Shown piece by piece: positions 27,086-34,481 of a DNA stretch of 64,000 nt. Source of the DNA: Geobacter sp. (GTDB lineage Bacteria > Desulfobacterota > Desulfuromonadia > Geobacterales > Pseudopelobacteraceae); assembly GCA_003574895.1 (NCBI GenBank), contig PJFB01000011.1, forward strand, positions 1 to 64,000. The letters run 5' to 3'. How positions within the stretch are numbered: the first letter of the stretch is position 1; the number at the start of each line of letters is the position of its first letter. The notes below the pieces were generated by a model that worked only from the letters and a program-made list of their open reading frames with translations, was not told the origin of the DNA and searched no databases. The position numbers were made by a program, and so were the translations under genes.

Positions 27086-27868
27086 CTATTTCTGGAAGCC
27101 GAGCTTGGTGGAAATCTCCTCGGCGGCCTTGAGAACCAGCGGGATAAGCTCCTTTTCCATTCGTTCGTCCGAGAAGCGCATGGATGGTCCGGAGATGCTG
27201 ACAGCTCCTATGATACGGCGGGTATAATCACGGATCGGCGCCCCCACGCATTTTACGCCGATATCCAACTCTTCGTTATCGAGGGCATATCCTTGCTCGG
27301 CGATTATTTTAAGCTGTTTTTTCAGAACATCGCGGTCGGTAATGGTATTGTTGGTGAAGCGCTTCAGTTCCTTGGTGGGCAGGAAATTTTCCAGCTCTTC
27401 GTCGCTCATGTACGCTATCTGCACCTTGCCGGCCGCGGTGCAGTATGCCGGTAATCTTGATCCAACCCTGGGAACGACCCGCACGGTCATGTCGGTTTCC
27501 ACGGCATCCAGGTAGATAATGTTAAGTTCTTTCAGGATGGCGACGTAGGTGGTTTCGTTGCATTCTTTTACCAATGACTCAAGTACCGGTTTGGATTGTC
27601 GCAACAATCCCATTTGACGGATGAAAGTTTGCCCCAGTTCCAGCGTTTTCAGGCCCAAGCGGTAGTTTTCCGTTACCCGGTTCTGCTCGATATAGCCTCT
27701 GGATTCCAAGGTTGCCAGCAATCTGAAGACGTTGTTTTTGTGGAGTTTCAATCGTTTACTGAGTTCTGTGACGCCCAGTTCATCGGTCTCGTTGTGAAAT
27801 TGTTCTAATAAGTCTAGTGCGTGTGATACTGCCTGGATTAGATATTCCGATTTTTCTTTCTTTGCCAT
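27086..27868 (-). CDS. IclR family transcriptional regulator
   Basis: A 260-aa regulator. The N-terminal winged helix (LGVTELSKRLKLHKNNVFRLLATLESRGYIEQ) and C-terminal IclR effector domain (VGSRLPAYCTAAGKVQIAY; DVGVKCVGAPIRDYTRRIIGAVSISGP) are both intact. The family controls aromatic, acetate or sugar catabolism, but no target gene is obvious: the divergent neighbour is a secreted deacetylase. Dyads in the AT-rich gap upstream (27869-28194) may be its operators. Confidence 0.9.
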   Translation of the reverse strand: MAKKEKSEYLIQAVSHALDLLEQFHNETDELGVTELSKRLKLHKNNVFRLLATLESRGYIEQNRVTENYRLGLKTLELGQTFIRQMGLLRQSKPVLESLVKECNETTYVAILKELNIIYLDAVETDMTVRVVPRVGSRLPAYCTAAGKVQIAYMSDEELENFLPTKELKRFTNNTITDRDVLKKQLKIIAEQGYALDNEELDIGVKCVGAPIRDYTRRIIGAVSISGPSMRFSDERMEKELIPLVLKAAEEISTKLGFQK

Positions 27869-28194
27869 TGCCTCTTCCTGTAGATGATATGGAATGTGAA
27901 TTTATAAAGCGCTTAACATGCTGAAATAATATGAAAAAGATTAAAATGTCCTGTTTGGGCATCAGATTGCACCAAATTGCCCAAAACATAGAATATTGTT
28001 TTATAATTGTCAAGTATGAAAAATTGCTTTATATTTTCTAACGAATTAGGGGGGGGCTCTGCTTGCCAGGTGCCGAAAAAATCAAACGCTTAGGTTTTAA
28101 TGAAATATTTGATCCATAATATCAAATATATATGATATATATTTATCGTAGTGATATTCACTAAACAATCAGTGCGTTGTTCGAAAGGCAGGTT
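27869..28194. promoter_or_regulatory. AT-rich divergent promoter region with dyads
   Basis: A 326-base gene-free gap between the divergent IclR and deacetylase genes. It contains a perfect dyad ATATTTGAT-N7-ATCAAATAT (28105-28129), directly followed by another palindromic AT run (TATATGATATATA). A tract of G (about 28051-28058) is also present. No open frame worth calling was seen. Operators for IclR or for the deacetylase promoter are the likely content. Confidence 0.5.
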
Positions 28195-28998
28195 ATGTTG
28201 CTGTACCGTTTTTTGTGTTGTTTGTCTTTAGCCGTCTTCTGCTGTTTTCCACTCTGCAACACAACCGCATCCGCAGCCGAGCCACCCGGCATACCCATTC
28301 TGCTTTACCACCGCTTGGGTCCGACCGTTGCCGATGGCATGACTATCACCACCACAGTGTTCGAGTCTCAGATGAAGTATCTGCATGATAACGGTTACAC
28401 TGTTATCCCGTTGCGTCGACTTATCGACAGTTATCTGGGTAAGGCACCGTTCCCGCCACCCAAATCTGTGGTGATTGTCGAGGATGATGCCCACAAATCC
28501 GTATATAATTACATGTTGCCTGTTATTCTCAAATACCGCTACCCGGTCACGATCTTTTGTTATCCATCTGCAATATCCAATGCCAAATATGCCATGACGT
28601 GGGACCAATTGCGCTATCTGAAAAAGACCGGTCTGTTCGATGTTCAGTCCCACACCTACTGGCATCCGAATTTCAAGAGGGAGCGCAGAAAACTTGACCC
28701 GCAAGCATTCGAAAAACTTGTCACGACCCAGCTGAATAAGTCGAAGTCCAAGCTGGAGGCAGAATTGGGTGGTAAGGTCGATATGCTGGCCTGGCCGTTT
28801 GGTATTTATGACGATTTTCTTTTGAAAAAGGCGGTTGCGGCTGGTTATGTCGCTACTTTTTCTATTGAACGCCGCCATGCGACCCCTAGGGACAGTATCA
28901 CGAAGCTTCCTCGTTACCTGTTGGTAAATGCCGACAGCGGTAAGGTTTTTGCCCAATTGTTGCATGGAAATGCGGTCAAGCGGAATGTTGTCTACTGA
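28195..28998 (+). CDS. Secreted polysaccharide deacetylase family protein
   Basis: About 267 aa from ATG 28195, with a signal peptide (MLLYRFLCCLSLAVFCCF ... ASA) and an NodB-like domain: ILLYHRLG, then VIVEDDAHKSVYNY, where the catalytic Asp pair is kept but the usual Gly is Ala, and SHTYWHPNF (His-x3-His-Pro metal motif). It probably removes acetyl groups from an extracellular or cell-wall polysaccharide. A TTG at 28177 is an alternative start. The gene abuts the next one (stop TGA, then ATG). Confidence 0.85.
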   Translation: MLLYRFLCCLSLAVFCCFPLCNTTASAAEPPGIPILLYHRLGPTVADGMTITTTVFESQMKYLHDNGYTVIPLRRLIDSYLGKAPFPPPKSVVIVEDDAHKSVYNYMLPVILKYRYPVTIFCYPSAISNAKYAMTWDQLRYLKKTGLFDVQSHTYWHPNFKRERRKLDPQAFEKLVTTQLNKSKSKLEAELGGKVDMLAWPFGIYDDFLLKKAVAAGYVATFSIERRHATPRDSITKLPRYLLVNADSGKVFAQLLHGNAVKRNVVY

Positions 28999-29187
28999 AT
29001 GAGCTGCGAAAATACCAAAAAACACCCATGTCCTGATTGCCGCTGCTGTCAGTGGTGTTCCGAGGACCGTTGCCGTCTCTGCCTTGGCCGGAAAAACTGC
29101 AATCGCCGCAAACTTTCTTTTGCGGAACAAATAGCTCTCTACGACGCATTGGAAAAGGGTGTTGCCGACAAATCAGATAAAGGGTGA
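28999..29187 (+). CDS. Cysteine-rich small protein
   Basis: A 62-aa protein with nine Cys in its first 34 residues (CPDCRCCQWCSEDRC, then CLGRKNC), followed by a short helical tail. The spacing suggests a small Zn- or Fe-S-binding knuckle; it has no signal peptide. I recall similar proteins in Geobacter but no function. It begins immediately after the deacetylase stop codon, so the two are translationally coupled. Confidence 0.65.
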   Translation: MSCENTKKHPCPDCRCCQWCSEDRCRLCLGRKNCNRRKLSFAEQIALYDALEKGVADKSDKG

Positions 29188-29283
29188 CAACTTGACCTTT
29201 AATGCCATTAAAGGGTATATTCCTGAAATAATATTATGACGCTATAGATCAATAAACCATTCTAGTTAACTCCGGAAACCCTA

Positions 29284-30315
29284 ATGCCCCAAGCTTCTCC
29301 AACTCATCCGTTCAGCCGCTTGTTCTCGGTTTGCTGTCTCTGGCTGACAGTTGTCTCCGGAATAACCCTGTCTATAGTATCGGTTCTGAAAATCTGCTCT
29401 GATTGCAGCGAAACTGCCGCCTACAGCATTTTTAATCTGAATTTCGGCTGGTTCGGGATCGGTTTTTTCTTTGCTTGTGCTACGCTATTGGCTGGCCGGA
29501 ACCGATTCGGCTGGGCCGATTGTCTGCTGCTGGTAATGTTGTCATCCGCCGTGGGCGCCGAGGCCCGGTTCATCTGGTTGCAAAAATACGTCATTGGGCA
29601 ATGGTGCCCCGTTTGTCTCGGAATTGCGGCCACGGTCTGTTTGGGTTGTGTCGCAAAGTTTTATGAAGCATTAAGTGCTACTGTCATCAAAGGAGTTGGT
29701 ATGAAATCGAGCCTGAAATTCTTCATTGTTGTCACTTTGTCCATCTTTGTGGGTCTGGCCGGAGCAATGATCGGGGTGAAAAACGAATCCGAAGCTGCCG
29801 AGCTTGATATGTTTCTCGGCAAGACAAAAAGTCAGACGGTAGTTTATTTTGTCAGCGACTGGTTTTGCCCTGCTTGCCGCAAGATCGAACCGGTTGTCGA
29901 AAAAATGTATCCCGACATAGCGAAAAAGGCAAAGATCGGTTTTGTTGACTTTCCCATCCATAAGGAAACCCTGAATTTCACTCCGTACAATCTTCAGTTT
30001 CTGTATTTTGAAAAGGGTAAATATATCCAGCTGCGCAAGGCTCTGGGCGAGCTTGCCATGAAGACTAAAAATCCAACCCCTGAAGAAGTTCAGACTGCGG
30101 TTGCCCCTTTGGGAGTCAAGCTGCGCCAGGTAAATTACTCGGATATTCTCTATGGCATGCAGGCAAATCTGACAGTGTATCGTGGATTTGATGTCCGCTC
30201 GACTCCGTCGGTCGTGATAACTAATACCAGAACCAAAAAGACCAAGATCCTTGTCGGAGATCGCCAGATTACGGAGCCGGCGGTTTTGGCAGCCATCGCG
30301 GAGGCTGAAAAGTAG
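29284..30315 (+). CDS. VKOR-thioredoxin fusion (disulfide-forming oxidoreductase)
   Basis: A 343-aa fusion. The N-terminal VKOR domain has four TM segments, loop cysteines Cys38/Cys41 (ICSDC) and the active site Cys108-PV-Cys111 (QWCPVCLG). A further membrane anchor (about 145-163) leads into a periplasmic thioredoxin-like domain with Cys195-PA-Cys198 (FCPAC). It should form disulfides in periplasmic proteins, passing electrons to quinone, and replaces a DsbA/DsbB pair. It sits just upstream of the respiratory island, where many secreted Cys proteins would need it. Confidence 0.88.
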   Translation: MPQASPTHPFSRLFSVCCLWLTVVSGITLSIVSVLKICSDCSETAAYSIFNLNFGWFGIGFFFACATLLAGRNRFGWADCLLLVMLSSAVGAEARFIWLQKYVIGQWCPVCLGIAATVCLGCVAKFYEALSATVIKGVGMKSSLKFFIVVTLSIFVGLAGAMIGVKNESEAAELDMFLGKTKSQTVVYFVSDWFCPACRKIEPVVEKMYPDIAKKAKIGFVDFPIHKETLNFTPYNLQFLYFEKGKYIQLRKALGELAMKTKNPTPEEVQTAVAPLGVKLRQVNYSDILYGMQANLTVYRGFDVRSTPSVVITNTRTKKTKILVGDRQITEPAVLAAIAEAEK

Positions 30316-30324
30316 GCTATCAGG

Positions 30325-30360
30325 TTGGGGCGAAGCAATGGTTTATCTGCTTCGCCCCAA
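30325..30360 (+). terminator. Strong hairpin terminator after the VKOR gene
   Basis: A perfect 13-bp stem (TTGGGGCGAAGCA / TGCTTCGCCCCAA) with a 10-base loop, nine bases after the VKOR stop. The following sequence is not T-rich, so termination may be partial. Confidence 0.7.
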
Positions 30361-30730
30361 TCGTTTGGATAAGTTAGCAATTGTATTTTTGATAATCTCC
30401 ATCCGTTGTCAGTCCTGCACTTGATTTGCCCATTATCCCGGTTGATCTCCACTCAATAGAATAATGCTTGATGGCTTGATAAATTGTTTTGTGGATGTAT
30501 GATTTTCAATTATTGATTTCAAATGGTTGGGGAAAATATTCAATACACAATATAATTTGATAGACGATTTATCATTTATGCACTATATTGAATACGTTTG
30601 TGTGACCTTCAGGCAACAAATGCCTTTCACAAACCGAAAGAGGAGGTGATTCCAGATAGTTGGCTTATCCTGCCTAAGGTGTTACAAAGACGCTCTAGTT
30701 GCTGCAAGAAAAATAGACCAAGGAGGACGT
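30361..30730 (+). promoter_or_regulatory. Promoter and leader of the outer-membrane porin gene
   Basis: About 370 AT-rich bases without a convincing gene. A spaced dyad ATTCAATA (30538-30545) / TATTGAAT (30586-30593) flanks a likely promoter. About 75 bases before the porin start, the leader carries GAGGAGGTGATTCC (about 30641-30654), an unusually long match to the anti-Shine-Dalgarno sequence. The real ribosome-binding site (CAAGGAGG) lies just before the ATG at 30731. Confidence 0.45.
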
Positions 30731-32434
30731 ATGAGGCACAAAGTGGTGAAAAAGTTGTTGTTAACGGCGGTTGCAGGGCTTGTCCTGCCCCTTTCCGCTC
30801 ATGCTGCGGACGAAGATCTACAACAGAAAATCGACAAGCTGAGCAAGCAGGTCGACGAACTTACCGGACAGGTTAAGAGAACTGAAAGCAAATCCCTTGG
30901 CAAGTGGCTGACCATAGGTGGTGATTACCGCTTTAGGATCGACTCGCTTCATGGGAAAACAGAGGCTTACACGGATGTGATGGGTACATTCGCAAATGCT
31001 CAGCAGCAGCTGCAAGGTGCGTTTTTTGCTGACCCGACAGGTACCTCACCCTTTTTTGGCCCTGCTACTAATGGAGCTGCTCTTACTGCACTTATGCAGT
31101 TTTCACAAAATATGTCATTGGTAAAAACATACCAAGATGCTGTCAATTTTCCTGCAGGTTTTTCCGGTGGTTTTCCCAATAGCGCTTTAATGGGCGGAAT
31201 TGGGGGGTTTGCAAAACAAGTCCCGGCATACAAACCCCAGAACGAAACCCTCTATACCAATAAGTTTGGTTTGGACCTGCATGCCAAGGCCACCCAGGAC
31301 GTAACCGTCAATGTCAAGCTCGACATGTATAAGGTGTTCGGCTCGCAGGACGCTACTCCGGCGCTTGGCAATTATTTTGCTGACCGCATTGGCGTATTTG
31401 ACGGCACTCTCAGCCACGTACCTTCCGACAGTCTTTTGAATGTGGACCGCGCCTATGCCACTTGGAGCAATATCGCCGATCAGCCGGTCTGGTTCTCGGT
31501 CGGTCGCCGTCCTTCCACCAATGGCGCTCCCAGCAACCTCAGGCTCAACAACGAACGTCCCGGCAACGGCGGCACTCCTGCTCTGCTGGTTGACTATGCC
31601 TTTGACGGTATGACAATTGGCTGGGCTCCTGATATCGAATCCTTGCCTGGCGCATATGCCAAGGTCTGCTACGGCCGCGGTTTCGATAGCGGCATCAAGA
31701 CAGCTACCAACAGCATCAAAGATACCGATATGCTGGGTGTAGCAGTCATTCCGGTAGATACCGATCCGCTGCGCGTCTGGTTGCAGTGGAACCGCGGCTT
31801 CAATATCTTCGATGCTCCGGTCATGGCTAATTCCGCATTCGGTCCTACCGCACCAAGCACCAATCTGGGTGATATCGATTGGTACGGAGCAGGTGCCATG
31901 AGCACTCTCAAAAATGTAGGCCCCGGCAATCTGAACTTCTTCAGCGATTTCGGCGTGAGCATTACGCATCCAAATGACAACGTTTCCGCTAACTTCGGTT
32001 TCATGGGTCTGGGAACAGGTCAGTTCTTTGCCCCTGAGGCACCGACCAGCAAGACCGGTTGGGCAGTATACACCGGCGTCCGTTATGATCTCCCATCGAA
32101 AACTAAAATCGGTTTCGAGTTCAACCATGGTTCCAAGGATTGGATCACCTTTGCCCCCTCAGCAGACGACATGTGGACCAGCAAGGTCGGTACCCGTGGC
32201 AATGTTTATGAGCCGTACATTATTCAGGAACTCAACCTCAAGCCAATTTCTTCATACCTGAGCAAAGCCTTCTTCAGGCTCGGTTATCAGTACTATGACT
32301 TTGAATACACCGGCAGCAATAACTGGGTCGGAGCTCCTATGAAGATTTCCGATGTCACCCAGAACACCATGCTGCTTCTTGCACCGCTCAAGGAAGCGCA
32401 TGACGTTTATGCAACCTTCGAAGTTCACTTCTAG
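30731..32434 (+). CDS. Outer-membrane beta-barrel protein, DUF3373-like
   Basis: A 567-aa secreted protein with a signal peptide (...LLLTAVAGLVLPLSAHA), a coiled-coil segment (about residues 28-52: EDLQQKIDKLSKQVDELTGQV) and a long beta-rich barrel ending in an aromatic Phe (ATFEVHF), typical of outer-membrane barrel proteins. The layout fits the DUF3373 putative porins of Geobacter. It opens the 30.7-38 kb cluster and is probably the outer-membrane entry route for the substrate of the PsrABC-like reductase. Substrate is unknown. Confidence 0.72.
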   Translation: MRHKVVKKLLLTAVAGLVLPLSAHAADEDLQQKIDKLSKQVDELTGQVKRTESKSLGKWLTIGGDYRFRIDSLHGKTEAYTDVMGTFANAQQQLQGAFFADPTGTSPFFGPATNGAALTALMQFSQNMSLVKTYQDAVNFPAGFSGGFPNSALMGGIGGFAKQVPAYKPQNETLYTNKFGLDLHAKATQDVTVNVKLDMYKVFGSQDATPALGNYFADRIGVFDGTLSHVPSDSLLNVDRAYATWSNIADQPVWFSVGRRPSTNGAPSNLRLNNERPGNGGTPALLVDYAFDGMTIGWAPDIESLPGAYAKVCYGRGFDSGIKTATNSIKDTDMLGVAVIPVDTDPLRVWLQWNRGFNIFDAPVMANSAFGPTAPSTNLGDIDWYGAGAMSTLKNVGPGNLNFFSDFGVSITHPNDNVSANFGFMGLGTGQFFAPEAPTSKTGWAVYTGVRYDLPSKTKIGFEFNHGSKDWITFAPSADDMWTSKVGTRGNVYEPYIIQELNLKPISSYLSKAFFRLGYQYYDFEYTGSNNWVGAPMKISDVTQNTMLLLAPLKEAHDVYATFEVHF

Positions 32435-32451
32435 TTTTGAATGTCTGTTAG

Positions 32452-32479
32452 CGGGAGAGGGGTAACCCTCTCCCGTTTT
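32452..32479 (+). terminator. Rho-independent terminator after the DUF3373-like gene
   Basis: A perfect 10-bp stem CGGGAGAGGG / CCCTCTCCCG, GTAA tetraloop, followed by TTTTG. It separates the porin transcript from the small secreted protein gene. Confidence 0.85.
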
Positions 32480-32554
32480 GTTGCGTTTGAAAAAAATATT
32501 TATCCTGGTAATCTATTAAACATGATTATCAATCTCATTAAGTAGGAGAGTATT

Positions 32555-32878
32555 ATGAAAAAGTATCTTTCATTGGTAGTGATGGTGGCTGTATTGGCGT
32601 TTTCTGTCTTCACGCTTGCATCCAAGGCAAGTGCCGAAGATGTCAAGGTGGTTGGGGTGATGACAAAAGTAGTGATTGCTGCCGACGGGAAATCCGCCAC
32701 GGCAACTCTCAAGGACAACAAGACTGGCAAAGATGTGGTTGTGGTTGTTACCGATGACCTGACGCTCGACAAATTCAAGGACAAACGTATTGTCGAAGGT
32801 GACGAAATCCGCTGCAAATTCGATAAAGAGGGCGACAAGAACGTCAGCAAGATCTTCAAGAAGACAGCAGGCTGTTAA
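32555..32878 (+). CDS. Small secreted protein ending in Gly-Cys
   Basis: A 107-aa protein with a signal peptide (MKKYLSLVVMVAVLAFSVFTLASKASA) and a beta-rich, Lys-rich mature part. Only two Cys occur, one internal (EIRCKF) and the very last residue (TAGC). Its second half (VVVVVTDDLTLDKF ... CKFDKEGDKNVSKIF) loosely resembles residues 70-130 of the following rhodanese protein (FTEKNGVKTAVKVVEK), hinting at a shared small domain. No known family was recognised. It has a ribosome-binding site (AGGAG) and lies 32 bases before the rhodanese gene. Confidence 0.6.
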   Translation: MKKYLSLVVMVAVLAFSVFTLASKASAEDVKVVGVMTKVVIAADGKSATATLKDNKTGKDVVVVVTDDLTLDKFKDKRIVEGDEIRCKFDKEGDKNVSKIFKKTAGC

Positions 32879-32910
32879 ACTCCGATTATCCACCCAAAGG
32901 AGAGTTCTTC

Positions 32911-34314
32911 ATGCTCAGGAACAAATCCCGGTTGCCTTTTTTGATCTTAATGGCAACTACAACCATACTTGCGTTCGCCAGCACGATATTTGCCGAACAG
33001 CAACCTGTCGTGAAGCCGACCTATGCGAAACTGTGCACCTACTGTCATAAGGCGGAAGCAAATACCCTTATGGGGTTTTTCGACAGCATTGCGTTCAAGG
33101 CAGAAACCATTCAGATGAAGGTTGATGATGCTGTCCAACTGGTTAGATTCGATGTGGACGACGTCAAGGTGGTTACGGCCGCAGGCAAGGAAATGGATGG
33201 CGAGGCCCTGCACAAGACTAAAAAAGGGCAACCGATCCAGATAATTTTTACGGAAAAAAATGGTGTTAAAACCGCCGTGAAAGTGGTTGAAAAACCGCCG
33301 GCAAAAGTTGCGTCGGAAATGCTCATCACCACTGCCCAGGTAGAAAAACTTGTTGGCTTGGGCCCGGATAAGGGCAAGTACTTCCTCTACGATGCTCGCC
33401 CGTTGTTCCGCTTCCAGGAAGGTGCTATTCCTACTGCCGTCAGTATGCCTTATAATTTATTCGACAAGATGACAGAACTGCTGCCGCAGGACAAGAATGC
33501 CCTGATTATCTTTTACTGCGCCGGCATTAATTGTTACATGAGCTCAGGTTCTGCCGAAAAGGCCAAGAAGCTGGGATACACCAATGTCAAGGTCTATCGC
33601 GATGGAATTCCGGCATGGTCTGCCAAGAACTATACCGTTTTGTCGGCCGAAGGCCTTAAAGCGGCGTGGATTGACAAAGATGTGCCGTATCTGTTGCTGG
33701 ATGTACGCTCCGGTAAAGCTGCATCAAGAGGTTTTATCAAAGGTGCTGTATCGTTCCCAGCGGCTCAGGTTGCCAAGCTGATCAAAAAACTGCCTTCCGC
33801 GGAAAACAACCCACCGATCGTGGTTTATGACGCCAAGGGCTCCAAGTCTGAGGTTCAGGTTGCCAAGGCCCTTCTCAAATCAGGATACGGCAATGTCAAG
33901 ATCCTCCTGGGTGGTTTTGATGGTTGGAAGTCAGCCAAATTCGAAGCCATGACCGGCAAGCTTGCCTCAAAAGCCAGTTATGTTCCCAAGCCAAATCCCG
34001 GTGAAATCAACATCGAAGTATTCAAGGGGTATGCTACCGCTCTTCCGTCGAATGTATTCATTCTGGATGTAAGGAATCCCAATGAGGTGAAGACTGGGAT
34101 GTTAAAGACCGCAGTAAATATCCCCATGGAAGATTTGCAGGACCGTATGGCAGAAATTCCCAAGGACAAACTGATCATCACCCAGTGTTCGACAGGGGTA
34201 AGGGCTGAAATGGCCTATTACACCCTCAAGGAACTGGGCTTCTCCAACATCAAATTCCTCAAAGCCAATACCAAATTCGAAAAAGACGGAACGTATTCCA
34301 TAACCAAGGATTAA
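32911..34314 (+). CDS. Periplasmic protein with a heme c motif and three rhodanese domains
   Basis: A 467-aa secreted protein. After the signal peptide comes a single CxxCH motif (Cys42-TY-Cys45-His46), then an uncharacterised linker domain (about 60-130), then three rhodanese modules. Domain 1 (about 138-235) has Cys203 at the active-site position (YCAGINC). Domain 2 (about 240-335) lacks the Cys (YDAKGSKSE). Domain 3 (about 355-455) has Cys426 in CSTGVR, a proper six-residue active loop. It should bind a persulfide or selenosulfide. Its place upstream of the PsrA-like reductase suggests delivery of sulfur or selenium. A heme-bearing rhodanese is unusual. Confidence 0.82.
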   Translation: MLRNKSRLPFLILMATTTILAFASTIFAEQQPVVKPTYAKLCTYCHKAEANTLMGFFDSIAFKAETIQMKVDDAVQLVRFDVDDVKVVTAAGKEMDGEALHKTKKGQPIQIIFTEKNGVKTAVKVVEKPPAKVASEMLITTAQVEKLVGLGPDKGKYFLYDARPLFRFQEGAIPTAVSMPYNLFDKMTELLPQDKNALIIFYCAGINCYMSSGSAEKAKKLGYTNVKVYRDGIPAWSAKNYTVLSAEGLKAAWIDKDVPYLLLDVRSGKAASRGFIKGAVSFPAAQVAKLIKKLPSAENNPPIVVYDAKGSKSEVQVAKALLKSGYGNVKILLGGFDGWKSAKFEAMTGKLASKASYVPKPNPGEINIEVFKGYATALPSNVFILDVRNPNEVKTGMLKTAVNIPMEDLQDRMAEIPKDKLIITQCSTGVRAEMAYYTLKELGFSNIKFLKANTKFEKDGTYSITKD

Positions 34315-34324
34315 CGTTATTTCA

Positions 34325-34362
34325 CAGGTGCCCGCTACGCAAATAGGCGTAGTGGGCACCTG
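34325..34362 (+). terminator. Hairpin between the rhodanese gene and psrA
   Basis: A 16-bp stem with one mismatch (CAGGTGCCCGCTACGC / GCGTAGTGGGCACCTG), no strong T-run. It lies 10 bases after the stop, so the reductase operon probably starts from its own promoter in the 34363-34481 gap. Confidence 0.65.
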
Positions 34363-34481
34363 CTCATCAGCTTTAATTATTAAAAACCTGTATTTATTCA
34401 AGCACATATACAGATTTATATAATTGGAATAAGCATTGCATAAGTAGAAAATGTTTCTAACTCCACCAAGGAGGTTTTGCA

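Noticed and set aside
30361-30730. A GEMM, cobalamin or other known riboswitch in front of the porin
   Set aside because: None of the conserved GEMM core bases (such as GACGCAAAGCC) or the cobalamin box were found here or in other leaders of the window.
30598-30876. A 92-aa open frame covering the leader and start of the DUF3373-like gene
   Set aside because: It is out of frame with the signal peptide of the porin and has no recognisable sequence; an SD-like motif in the leader is the only support.
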